From Armatimonadota bacterium (GTDB taxonomy: Bacteria > Armatimonadota > Fimbriimonadia > Fimbriimonadales > Fimbriimonadaceae), in NCBI GenBank assembly GCA_018268375.1, contig JAFDWS010000003.1:124001-188000 (forward strand): a stretch of 64,000 nucleotides of DNA. The letters are read 5' to 3'. A program made the position numbers and the translations under genes. Position 1 is the first letter of the stretch. Every line of letters starts with the position of its first letter. The notes below the pieces were generated by a model, which had not been told where the DNA came from, made no database searches, and was given only the letters and a program-made list of their open reading frames with translations. Below, piece after piece: positions 6,693 through 15,339 of the stretch.

Positions 6693-9134
6693 GTGCTCTA
6701 TAGGAATGTGAAGGAGAGAAAGCTCGCTGAACTCCCAGAGGACGAATTTCGCAATGGACTAATCGTTGAACTCTTCAGAAGGAAGGGCCTAACATACTAC
6801 AAGGACACTTGCGGCCCCGATGAAGAGGGGAAGGATGGCATCTTCCTTCGTAAAGGAGCCTGGGGCGAATGGGAGATCATTGCGGTTCAGACCAAGAAGG
6901 GAAAACTTACCTTAGCCGGCAGCAAGCCGGCTGACAACTTAGAGGTCGCCACAACGCAGCTACGAACCGCTCTCCGAACCAAAATATATCTTCCAGGGTA
7001 TAAACTTAATCAACTTCCGACCAAAGTTTATTTGATAGCATCCGAGACAGTTAGTAAATCTGCTCGGGCGCATATCGTCAACGAACTCACCGAGCCTTCG
7101 GTCGTGATTTTGGATCGAGATGACGTCATCCAGATGGTTGATGAAGTCTTCCCGGAGTACTGGTTCAATCTTCATCCATCGAGAATTCCATACTTCCGCG
7201 GTCTCCTCAAACAACTTGTTGAGCAGAGCGATGTCATAAGACTTGCGCCGATAGAAGAGGATTCGACAACCGCACCAATTGCGGACGATATCTACCTTCC
7301 CCTCTATCTTACAAGAATCTTTCGTAAGATCGTCAAAAGAAAGGGCGTTTACGATGACTCATACGAGTGGGAGGAGATCAAAGATGAGGCCCTGCTTCAG
7401 AGGCCAGAAAGGTTCATCTTTGTTCTAGGCGAGGCAGGCACAGGTAAAACGACACTCCTCCGTAGACTCGCCTATCTCCTCTGTCGCCATCACTTGAATT
7501 CATACGAGGAGTCTGGCAAATCCATCCCTGTTCTGTTGACCGCCCGGGAGATAGCTACCGAGCACACGAGCCTTGAAATCCTCATTCACCGGTCGGTTCA
7601 GTCGCTGAGCAACCACGAGGAGGTGTTTCTTGAGCCCGACGCGCTACGGACAGCTCACGTCACTCTCTTTATCGACGGGTTGGACGAAGTGGGGGACTCA
7701 GCCCAGCGAACAGAGGTTGTATCCAGGGTCGAAGCCTTCTTGGAAACCCACAAAAACGCAAGGGCCTTGCTTACCTCTCGCGACAATCCTGTTCTACTTG
7801 ACTATCAGCGATCAGGGCATTTCGTCCATTTCCGAGTTAGTGATATAAGCGTCCAACAAGCGACAGCCCTCATAGACCGCCTTGCGGCTGGTCGAGATCC
7901 GCTTGAAGGAGACCACGTCAAGGAGATTGTAAGGAGGCTCAACGAAGCTCATGGCTTCGAACTTACACCGTTCTTAGTGAGTATCTTCGTAGCGACTGCT
8001 CCAGTCGACAAGACCGACATACCACCGAACATCACTGAAGTTTTTCGGAAGTATGTAGATCTGGCGCTAGGAGGCTGGGACAAGGATCGTGGGCTAGCGC
8101 AGCAGTTTGAGGTACCTGCTATGGATGCCATCCTAAGAGGCATTGCCCAAGCGTTGCATAGCCGTCATGACAGTCGGCTGTCAAAGGCTGATGCAGAGGC
8201 CTACATTGCACAGGTACTCAGCGGTATTGGCAAACCTGAACTGACCGAACAAGCGGTATCAGCGATCTTTGAGCGGTCCAGGCTTCTAAAACAGGAAGGC
8301 GACAGTGTCATGTTCAGACATCTTCTGTTTCAGGAGTATTTTGCCGGGCGGGCCTTGCGGAATGTTGGAGAGGTTAGGGACTTGCTGGCGGACCCCTGGT
8401 GGCGGCATCCGATCATGTTCTACTTTGGTCAGGATACGATCAAGCACCCGGAGATACTTGAGATCGCGGCCGTTAGCAGCGCCGATCTTCAAGACGCTGG
8501 CGCTTATGATGCTGGACTGACCATTGGGCTGGCTCTTCAAGCTGCGTACTTCTTGCCCCTCGAGAGGCGAAAAGAGGCATACCTGACCGTCGTGAAACGC
8601 CTCGGGGCAGGATTTGACCGGAAACTACGGGAAGCTGAGAAGGGCAAGTACCCCTTCAGTTTGATACTCGCCCGATTCCTTGAGGCGTTGGAGGCAGTTT
8701 CTTGTAGCGCCGTGCGTGACGTAGGCTCGGGCAGTGACTTGAGCGAGGGGGAGCAATTCTGGATAATTGCGGGGCTGATTGACTGCGGGGACATCGCTGA
8801 GGCGAAGGATCTACTAAGGAGGTATAAGCCGGTCGATGACAGGCGATTGCTTGCATTGAGTTTGGCTTCACATGTCGTCTGGCGATTGAGGATTACGAAC
8901 TCGGCCACGAAGCGGCTCGCTAAGGACCTCGTGCAGTACCTAGATCCTAGGATCGTGCACCTGAAAGGTCTTGTGCTAAAAGAGTTCAAGGGCTTGGTCA
9001 TGGAGATGAGGCAAGGGCAGTTGATCGTTATCGACGCACCGATCACCACTCCTTCCGGACAGGTCGAGATGGATTTTGGGCCCCCTGCGCGGGATGTTTC
9101 ACGGCAGAGGAAGCCAGGACTAATCAGAAAGTAA
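6693..9134 (+). CDS. NACHT-domain NTPase with N-terminal restriction-nuclease-like domain; candidate anti-phage protein
   Basis: An 813-residue STAND/NACHT ATPase. The N-terminal domain (about 1-170) has a PD-(D/E)XK-like signature: KDG with D48, then EIIAVQTKKGK carrying a Q66-x-K68 pair as in Mrr-type nucleases. The NACHT core follows: Walker A GEAGTGKT (246-253), Walker B with the NACHT-typical FIDGLDEVGD (about 326-335), a TSRDN sensor and the winged-helix motif LFQEYFAGRAL. The last 250 residues are helical with no obvious repeats. Bacterial NACHT proteins are known to protect against phage. The GTG at 6693 follows AGGA. Codon use is much more AT-rich than the neighbours and no partner gene is adjacent, which points to transfer as a single-gene system. 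Confidence 0.85.
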   Translation: MLYRNVKERKLAELPEDEFRNGLIVELFRRKGLTYYKDTCGPDEEGKDGIFLRKGAWGEWEIIAVQTKKGKLTLAGSKPADNLEVATTQLRTALRTKIYLPGYKLNQLPTKVYLIASETVSKSARAHIVNELTEPSVVILDRDDVIQMVDEVFPEYWFNLHPSRIPYFRGLLKQLVEQSDVIRLAPIEEDSTTAPIADDIYLPLYLTRIFRKIVKRKGVYDDSYEWEEIKDEALLQRPERFIFVLGEAGTGKTTLLRRLAYLLCRHHLNSYEESGKSIPVLLTAREIATEHTSLEILIHRSVQSLSNHEEVFLEPDALRTAHVTLFIDGLDEVGDSAQRTEVVSRVEAFLETHKNARALLTSRDNPVLLDYQRSGHFVHFRVSDISVQQATALIDRLAAGRDPLEGDHVKEIVRRLNEAHGFELTPFLVSIFVATAPVDKTDIPPNITEVFRKYVDLALGGWDKDRGLAQQFEVPAMDAILRGIAQALHSRHDSRLSKADAEAYIAQVLSGIGKPELTEQAVSAIFERSRLLKQEGDSVMFRHLLFQEYFAGRALRNVGEVRDLLADPWWRHPIMFYFGQDTIKHPEILEIAAVSSADLQDAGAYDAGLTIGLALQAAYFLPLERRKEAYLTVVKRLGAGFDRKLREAEKGKYPFSLILARFLEALEAVSCSAVRDVGSGSDLSEGEQFWIIAGLIDCGDIAEAKDLLRRYKPVDDRRLLALSLASHVVWRLRITNSATKRLAKDLVQYLDPRIVHLKGLVLKEFKGLVMEMRQGQLIVIDAPITTPSGQVEMDFGPPARDVSRQRKPGLIRK

Positions 9135-9422
9135 GCTAAATTTGGTCCCGCGGAGCCGGTCTGGCCTGCCGGAAGGCTCAACTCGGTCACGTCCACGTTC
9201 TGACGCAGACGCAGGAGCCGGGCCCGTCCAGAATGCTGCCGCAATGCCGGGAGACTCCTGCCGGTTACCGCGAAGTTGACCAACCCTCCTACCGCCTCCA
9301 AGAGAGTGCACTAACTCCCTCCCCCATCCCAGAACGCGAGCGAAAAAACGCGCGTGAACGTGAGTGACCGACCTCCGAACCCCCCGAACCCACAACCGGG
9401 CCACCTGCTGTACCATGGGGGC

Positions 9423-10895
9423 ATGAACCGCTCGCTTTGCTGCCTGTTCTTGCTTGCCCCTGTGCTCGCTTCGGCCCAATACAAGATCTATCGGATTGGG
9501 CCAAGCGGCGCCACGTTCGTGCAGATCGGTGGGCTGAACAACCTTGACCAGGTCTGTGGCAACTGCAACATTGGGAGCCAGGGGAGGAACTTCGTCGGCA
9601 CGAGGCTAGGAGGCTACACGTTCTTCGACCCGCCATCGGGATATCTGCCTTACGGCCTTAACGGGATTACGGACGACGGGTGGGCAGGCGGCATCGCTTA
9701 TAACACGCACATCAGTAGGACCGAGGGATGCGTCTGGGACGCCAACGGCGTACCGACTCTGACGGGCCTTGTCCCGGGTTTCGACCAGTCCATGGTTTAT
9801 GCGCTCAACGCTGCTCACCACGCCACGGGCGCAGCGCACCAGAACTCGAGTCCGACGGGGATGGCGATCCTGTGGACTTCGACAGGGGGGCTAAGCCAAC
9901 GCCTGCCGCTCGCGGGTTTCACCCAGGCGGAGGGCCGCGTGATCATGGACGACGACACGATCTTCGGCAATAGTTACACGCAGAGCCTTTGGCGGGCGAC
10001 GCAATGGAACCCGGCAGGGGTGGCCACAGCGCTGAGCCCCATCGGGAGCGACACCCAGAGCCAGGTGACCGGCGCGAATCGGCTTGGCGTGGTGGTCGGA
10101 TACAGTTACACGACCACCATCTATAAGGGCGTGGTCTGGACGAACGGGCAGCCCGCTGAGTTGCCAAAGCTCCCCGGCGCGCAAAGTGCTTATCCCGTCT
10201 GCATCACGAACGGGGGGACGATCGTGGGGGCTAGCGGCGGGGCGAACACGTTCTCGGCCTGCATTTGGCAGAACGGAAACGTCGTCGATATGAACACCTT
10301 GGTCGATCCGTCCACTCCGGGTTGGACGCTCGAGGTGGCTTGGTTCCTGAACGACAACGGTGTGATCGTGGGCTCGGGTCGCTACAACGGCGAGACCAAC
10401 GTCTATTTCATCGCCGAGCCGGCCCCGGCGTCCGAAGTGTTCCCTCAAGACGTGACTGTAAGCCTGGGTCTTATTCGGCTTGGCGATGTGCACAGCCTTG
10501 GCGCGATCGACGGCGACACGTTCCAGGTTCAGCGGTTCGTCGTGCCGAACCTGCCCACCCGCATCCAGTTCGCGGCCACGGCGGTCTCGCCCTTCCCGAG
10601 CATCAGCGCGTTGACATTTGCCACCTATGGCCGCATGGCGCAGTCGGGCGCGTTCAACCAAAGGCTGAACGTCTACAACTTCCAAACTGGCGACTACGAC
10701 CTGACCGACACTCGGGTCGACTCGTTCGGCACTGGGTTTGGCGAGAAGAGCCTCGTGGCGACGGGCAACATCGGAAGGTATCGGCGGTCGGACGGCTTGA
10801 TGAGGGGGCGGGTGACCGTCACCCAGGCCGGCCCCGCCTCGAGCTCAGATTGGTGGACAGCTTACGACCGCATCGAGTGGCGCGTACGGCCCTGA
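9423..10895 (+). CDS. Secreted HAF-repeat beta-propeller protein with shared C-terminal domain
   Basis: A 490-residue exported protein. The signal peptide is MNRSLCCLFLLAPVLASA, cleaved before QYK. The body repeats blocks of the type 'LNNLDQVCGNC', 'GITDDGWAGG', 'ANRLGVVVGYS', 'FLNDNGVIVGS', each followed by an 'A.lW..G.' strand, which is the pattern of the extracellular HAF repeat family. Residues from about 343 (VSLGLIRLGDVHSLGAIDGD) to the end form a separate domain that recurs at the end of the next gene. I chose the ATG at 9423, where the signal peptide begins, over a longer frame. Ligand and role are unknown. No partner in an operon; the next gene follows after 110 bp. Confidence 0.75.
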   Translation: MNRSLCCLFLLAPVLASAQYKIYRIGPSGATFVQIGGLNNLDQVCGNCNIGSQGRNFVGTRLGGYTFFDPPSGYLPYGLNGITDDGWAGGIAYNTHISRTEGCVWDANGVPTLTGLVPGFDQSMVYALNAAHHATGAAHQNSSPTGMAILWTSTGGLSQRLPLAGFTQAEGRVIMDDDTIFGNSYTQSLWRATQWNPAGVATALSPIGSDTQSQVTGANRLGVVVGYSYTTTIYKGVVWTNGQPAELPKLPGAQSAYPVCITNGGTIVGASGGANTFSACIWQNGNVVDMNTLVDPSTPGWTLEVAWFLNDNGVIVGSGRYNGETNVYFIAEPAPASEVFPQDVTVSLGLIRLGDVHSLGAIDGDTFQVQRFVVPNLPTRIQFAATAVSPFPSISALTFATYGRMAQSGAFNQRLNVYNFQTGDYDLTDTRVDSFGTGFGEKSLVATGNIGRYRRSDGLMRGRVTVTQAGPASSSDWWTAYDRIEWRVRP

Positions 10896-11005
10896 GTCAA
10901 CCGTGCTTGCCGAGACCCTTTGGGAAATTGTTAAGGTGTCATCCCGGCATTCCTTCCAGATAACCGGGCCGAAAGGCATATATTAGAGGCTTCTAATCGA
11001 ACCAT

Positions 11006-12982
11006 TTGAACGCTCAAAGTTATCCTCAGAGGGTGTGTTGTAATCGATTACTTTTATTGGGGCTGGCACTTTCACTCACCAGCGCCATCTCACTAGGACA
11101 GGCTCGGCCAGGAAAGACCAACGGGAACACCATCACCGCTGGAGGAACTTGGCAGAGGACGACAAATCGAATCACTGCGGACTCGGGCATGAGTTTTCTC
11201 CTGACGGACGGGACTGTGCTCCTGCACAACCCGCTCACCCGTGACTTCTACAAACTGACTCCAGACATTAACGGCAGCTACGTGAACGGCACCTTCACCC
11301 AGGTGGCGAGCCTGCCTACCGGCTACGGCCCTCTGTACTACGCCTCGGCCGTCCTCGCCAACGGGCGGGTCATGGTGGCGGGTGGTGAGTACAACCTCAA
11401 TGGCAACGGTGTCTGGACCAACAAGGGTGCGTGGTATGACCCTGTCGCCAACGTTTGGACGAATTTAAACCCGCCGTCAGGCTGGGGCAACATCGGCGAC
11501 GCGCAATGTTCGGTCATGCCGGACGGCACCTTGCTGATGGCAATGCCGTTCGATACGCGTATGGCGCGGTTGAACCCGTCGACAATGACCTGGACGAACC
11601 TGACCAGCCAGAACAAGGCCGACCGGCACGACGAGGAGGGCTGGACCCTCTTGCCCGACGGCAACCTCATCACCGTCGACGCGCTCAACGCTCCGGGTTC
11701 CGAGAAGTACATCGTTTCCCAAGACCGTTGGATCTCCGCAGGAAGCACGATCGTCCGTCTCGAGGATCCGGGCTCGCAGGAGATTGGCCCGATGGTTTTG
11801 ATGGCAAACGGCAAGTGCCTCGCTTTCGGCGCCACCGGCCACAACGCGCTCTACACGCCTGGCGTCGGCACCGACCCCGGGACGTGGCAAACGCTTCCTG
11901 ATTTCCCCATCATCAGCGGCCAGCTTGACATCGCTGACGGCCCCGCCTGTCTCCTGCCGAATGGCAACGTCCTTTGCGTGGCGAGCCCCGGCATCTTCAA
12001 CCCGCCAAGTCACTTCTTCGAGTACGACGGCTCCGCGTTCACACAGGTCGCCGCCGTGCCGAACGCCCCGGGCAACTCCAGCTATGTCGGAAACTTCCTG
12101 GTCCTCCCGAACGGGCAGATCATGTACACCGACTTCAGCAACGACGTAGAGATCTACACGCCGACCGGCGGTCCGCAGGACGCATGGCGGCCAACGATCA
12201 CGACGTGTCCGAGCAGTGTCGGAGCGAGTCAGTCGTTCGTCATTTCGGGCACGCAGTTCAACGGCCTCTCCCAGGGCAGCTACTACGGCGACGACTCGAC
12301 GAACGCGACGAACTACCCCATCGTTCGGATCAAGAACAACGCCACGGGCCACGTCAAGTACTGCCGCACACACGACCACAGCACGATGGCGGTGGCGACC
12401 GGTTCTGCGACCGTCTCGACGAACGTTGACGTCCCCGCCAGCATCGAGCTCGGCCCCTCGACCATCGAAGTGGTGTGCAACGGTATCGCCTCCGCGCCCC
12501 GTGCCATCACGATCGGAACTCAGAGCGTGACGGTGCCGACGTCGTATACGATCATTCGCGGCGCCTTGGCTGGCGGCAACGTGGCGAGTTTGGCCAATAT
12601 CGACAGTGATCCGCTGAGCGTTCTTACTGGCCCGGTCGTCGCCCCGTCCGAGGCACCCGTCAAGGTCTCCATCAGCGCGACCTCGCCGACCCTTGCGCCG
12701 GCTTCCTTCCAGGTTACGATGACCGCGAACGTCATCACCAATGGAACGACTCAGAACCTCTCGCTCTACAACTTCCAGACAAACGCGTTCGAAGTTGTCG
12801 ATACAAGGGCTGGCACCACCAACTACCAGACCGTCACCGTCAACGGCGGGGGCAATCTGGCCCGGTTCGTGAACCAGTCGACTGGCGAAGTCCGGTGCCT
12901 TGTCTCCTACTTGGCGACCGGCCCGACGTCTGTAGCCCGCTGGAAAGTGAACGTCGACCAGCTCAACTGGACGATCCAGTAA
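11006..12982 (+). CDS. Secreted Kelch/galactose-oxidase-like propeller protein with shared C-terminal domain
   Basis: About 658 residues with an N-terminal signal peptide (hydrophobic LLLLGLALSLTSAISLG). Kelch-type repeats follow, with strands such as LANGRVMVAGGEYN, MPDGTLLMAMP, LLPDGNLITVD and LPNGQIMYTDF, the layout of galactose oxidase and glyoxal oxidase propellers; I did not find a convincing copper-ligand set. An Ig-like region follows (PTITTCPSSVGASQSF), then a domain of about 145 residues (from about 513, SYTIIRGALAGGNVASLANI, to the end) that matches the end of the upstream protein. The start is uncertain: TTG 11006 gives the longest frame, GTG 11033 just after CAGAGG is possible. 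Confidence 0.75.
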   Translation: MNAQSYPQRVCCNRLLLLGLALSLTSAISLGQARPGKTNGNTITAGGTWQRTTNRITADSGMSFLLTDGTVLLHNPLTRDFYKLTPDINGSYVNGTFTQVASLPTGYGPLYYASAVLANGRVMVAGGEYNLNGNGVWTNKGAWYDPVANVWTNLNPPSGWGNIGDAQCSVMPDGTLLMAMPFDTRMARLNPSTMTWTNLTSQNKADRHDEEGWTLLPDGNLITVDALNAPGSEKYIVSQDRWISAGSTIVRLEDPGSQEIGPMVLMANGKCLAFGATGHNALYTPGVGTDPGTWQTLPDFPIISGQLDIADGPACLLPNGNVLCVASPGIFNPPSHFFEYDGSAFTQVAAVPNAPGNSSYVGNFLVLPNGQIMYTDFSNDVEIYTPTGGPQDAWRPTITTCPSSVGASQSFVISGTQFNGLSQGSYYGDDSTNATNYPIVRIKNNATGHVKYCRTHDHSTMAVATGSATVSTNVDVPASIELGPSTIEVVCNGIASAPRAITIGTQSVTVPTSYTIIRGALAGGNVASLANIDSDPLSVLTGPVVAPSEAPVKVSISATSPTLAPASFQVTMTANVITNGTTQNLSLYNFQTNAFEVVDTRAGTTNYQTVTVNGGGNLARFVNQSTGEVRCLVSYLATGPTSVARWKVNVDQLNWTIQ

Positions 12983-13004
12983 CTCTGGAGAGTCACATAG
13001 CAAG

Positions 13005-13031
13005 GAAGGCGGCCCTTATCGGGTCGCCTTC
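13005..13031. terminator. Bidirectional terminator
   Basis: GAAGGCG (13005-13011) pairs with CGCCTTC (13025-13031), and GCCC with GGGT extends the stem to 11 pairs around a TTATC loop. On the plus side it is followed by TTCTTTTG. It overlaps the 3' end of the minus-strand peroxidase gene and lies 22 bp after the plus-strand propeller gene, so it can end both. Confidence 0.75.
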
Positions 13032-14506
13032 TTCTTTTGTTCCGGCCTTGGTGGCGCGGGCCGCTCGAAGTAGCCGTCCGACAGACACTTCAAGAACGAG
13101 ACGATTGCCCACTCCTGCTTCTCGCTGAGAAGCAGATTGCCGATCTGCATGGCGTCCAAATCGGGCAGTCCGCCCGGGTTTGTCATCGTCGGTGTCCGGC
13201 TCCCAGGGCCCGCGCCCATTCCCGTCGGGTTGATGAGGGTCGTTGCATCCAAATACTCCGGTCGGGGCCAAAGGGGTTTACCTTTCAGATCAGCATAGGG
13301 ATCGGGGCGCGTGAAATCGATCACCTCGCCTTCTTGCGTGGTCAGATTCCGCGTGTTGTAAAAGTGGACGACCTCCTTCAAGCTCTTGAAGACCCCGTTG
13401 TGCATGTAAGCCTTCACAAAGCTTGGGCGCGGCCTCTTATCGACGTTCCGGAGTGACGGTGCTTTGAATGTCCCGAGAATGCGGAGCGGATCGGGCCCAT
13501 GAGCCGTTCGCTTGGGCCAGCCGTAGTGTTCGTAGAGAAACGCTCCCATGCCGAGGTCGACATAGTCCGGTCCACTGGGATTGAAGCCTTCCGGATTCGA
13601 CGCCTTGTCGGTCATGTTGTAGAAGAGGTTTTGCGGGTTAGGCGGCACTCCCAGGTTCGCAAAGCAGGAATTCGTGAAGATGTCCGGTGCCTTCGAGAGG
13701 TCTTTGCTCAAAGAGTGGCAGTCGGCACAGTGGGCCGATTTTTTGAACGGAAGGCCGTTCGGTCGGCCGTTTAGCGTGCCGGTGACGAGGCGCATGCCGT
13801 TGAGCTCATCGGGGGTCAGTTGAGCTTTGCCTTCAAGGTAGGCATCGTACTTCGACGTGAAGGGCGAGACCTCCGGCGACCGCTCGTAAGAGGCGATCGC
13901 CTTGGCTGCCAAAGCGCAAATCTCGGTGGCAGCACGTTTGAAGACGTCCTTACCGAAAACTTCTGCGAACAGAGGGGCCGAGGTCGATGCCATGATCTTG
14001 CGTGCGACCATCTCAGGGCTCGGCTTTCCTCCCGCCCTGTTGTTCATTTCGTTCGGATTGAACATGGGTTCGACCACCTGCCGCTCCGCGCTTGGCGTCC
14101 TCCCGTCCCAGAACAGGCCCCCGACCCAGGCGATAGCGTTTGTGTCGTAGTGAGGCACTCCCGTTGGAAGGAACGCCGCGTAGGCCAGGGAGGGGGGCCT
14201 CCGGTTGCCTCCGCGGCCTTTGACCGCCCCCGGAACTGTGCCGACGAACTTGTTAATGGCCCCGTTCGGGTAGCTGTATCCGCTCTCGGGCGCGTGACAG
14301 GAGACGCACGCCAGTCCCGGCGGGTTCGACAGGCTCTTGTCGCGGAAGAGCTGCCGACCGAGCCTCACGAGTTGTTCGGGCTCAGAACGGGCCATGGCTG
14401 GAAACACGACAACCCGACTCTGGGGCGCGGATGCGACCGTGACCAGCGTGAGGGCGAGGCACCCGGTCGTGACCGAGGCGAAGTGTTGGAATCGAGGCTG
14501 GCGCAT
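13016..14506 (-). CDS. Di-heme cytochrome c peroxidase / MauG family protein
   Basis: A 496-residue exported c-type cytochrome. The signal region is FASVTTGCLALTLVTVASA. Two heme-binding CxxCH motifs are present, CVSCH and CADCH, in the spacing of the CcpA/MauG family, which reduces peroxide or oxidises protein residues in the periplasm. Other family cues are LGRQLFRDKSLS near the N-terminus, FWDGR between the hemes and the late FKAPSLRNV and YMHNGVF segments. The ATG at 14506 begins the signal peptide; the longer frame to 14701 runs into the divergent gene and is not needed. A Lys/Pro-rich tail ends the protein. The natural substrate cannot be read from sequence. Confidence 0.85.
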   Translation of the reverse strand: MRQPRFQHFASVTTGCLALTLVTVASAPQSRVVVFPAMARSEPEQLVRLGRQLFRDKSLSNPPGLACVSCHAPESGYSYPNGAINKFVGTVPGAVKGRGGNRRPPSLAYAAFLPTGVPHYDTNAIAWVGGLFWDGRTPSAERQVVEPMFNPNEMNNRAGGKPSPEMVARKIMASTSAPLFAEVFGKDVFKRAATEICALAAKAIASYERSPEVSPFTSKYDAYLEGKAQLTPDELNGMRLVTGTLNGRPNGLPFKKSAHCADCHSLSKDLSKAPDIFTNSCFANLGVPPNPQNLFYNMTDKASNPEGFNPSGPDYVDLGMGAFLYEHYGWPKRTAHGPDPLRILGTFKAPSLRNVDKRPRPSFVKAYMHNGVFKSLKEVVHFYNTRNLTTQEGEVIDFTRPDPYADLKGKPLWPRPEYLDATTLINPTGMGAGPGSRTPTMTNPGGLPDLDAMQIGNLLLSEKQEWAIVSFLKCLSDGYFERPAPPRPEQKKKATR

Positions 14507-14593
14507 AGCGTCGAAGGAAAGAAAAGGGGGAAGTGCCGCCCCAAGGATACCAGGCTGACGGTTGCCGCGACTCATACGATAGAATCGGGACGA

Positions 14594-15271
14594 GTGCCCA
14601 TCCAGCCTTACTTCCCCGAACCCTTGACCGTCTCCGAGAACGTGTCCGAAGCGAAGCACCGCCCTCGAGTGGCGTTTATTCGCAAGGTCGTGGGCTGGCA
14701 CTTTTCGACTTCTGCGGCCGTGGTCGCCATGGCACTCGGTTTCCCAATGAAAATGGCTCCCGAATGGGCGTTCATCGGGTTTCTGGCATGCCTGATCGGC
14801 CTGACCCTCGTCCGCCGGGCCTTCGATGGGGGGAAGACCGAGAACATCCTAAGTACGAGCGCGTTGCTGCCGACACTCTTCTTTCTGTCGCAATGGTTCG
14901 AATGGCTCCATCGAACCGGCGTCCCAGTCGTTGCTCTCGTTCCGGTGGTCTTCGGAACCGGGCTCTATGCGCTCCTTTGTGGGAACGATTTCAGTTACAT
15001 CGGGATGTTCGTTCTGACGGGTGCGTTCGAACTTGTCGCCGTCGTCACGGCGAGGGTGTTCGGGTATTTCACTCCGACTTCGGCTTGGTTGGGGCTCGTC
15101 CTTGGCTCAGCCTTTCTCTTCTATTTCTCGTACGACCTTTCGATGCTGGTCAAACGTCGGCGGTTTGGCGAAGGGGCAGCGGCGGTGGCGGACCTCTACC
15201 GCGATCTCCTGAACTTTACGACCTATACCGTCCGCGTCTATCTCCATTGGAGACGCTTCCGGTTCATTTGA
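14594..15271 (+). CDS. Seven-helix membrane protein, Bax inhibitor-1-like
   Basis: About 225 residues from GTG 14594. After a soluble N-terminus of about 30 residues it has roughly seven membrane helices. It ends in DLYRDLLNFTTYTVRVYLHWR, which resembles the conserved end of Bax inhibitor-1/YccA-like proteins (a loop acid, then 'lyLdiiNlf.y.lri'). FSYDLSMLVKRR before it fits the same family. Those proteins are membrane channels or protease modulators. The GTG was chosen because the upstream open frame lies antisense to the peroxidase gene; weak GGGA precedes it. Divergently arranged with the peroxidase. Family assignment is moderate. Confidence 0.6.
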   Translation: MPIQPYFPEPLTVSENVSEAKHRPRVAFIRKVVGWHFSTSAAVVAMALGFPMKMAPEWAFIGFLACLIGLTLVRRAFDGGKTENILSTSALLPTLFFLSQWFEWLHRTGVPVVALVPVVFGTGLYALLCGNDFSYIGMFVLTGAFELVAVVTARVFGYFTPTSAWLGLVLGSAFLFYFSYDLSMLVKRRRFGEGAAAVADLYRDLLNFTTYTVRVYLHWRRFRFI

Positions 15272-15339
15272 CCCGTGCATCGGGAAGCGTTTCCTGGTCC
15301 GAGGCGTCATAATCACCTGCGAGGCACCACGAAACAACT

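Noticed and set aside
9135..9422. Possible remnant of the shared C-terminal domain on the minus strand between the NACHT and HAF genes
   Set aside because: A faint likeness to the end of the Kelch protein tail (an 'R...NVD' stretch) was seen, but only over a few residues and with frame changes. Too weak to call; no other gene was found here.
11477..13003. 508-residue minus-strand frame over the Kelch-type gene
   Set aside because: Composition is typical of a mirror frame (Asp/Arg/Val/His-rich) and no motif or start site supports it.
13820..14593. N-terminal 258 residues of the long plus-strand frame ending at 15271
   Set aside because: This part lies antisense to the di-heme peroxidase, is Arg/Pro-rich and shadow-like. 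The real membrane protein starts at GTG 14594.
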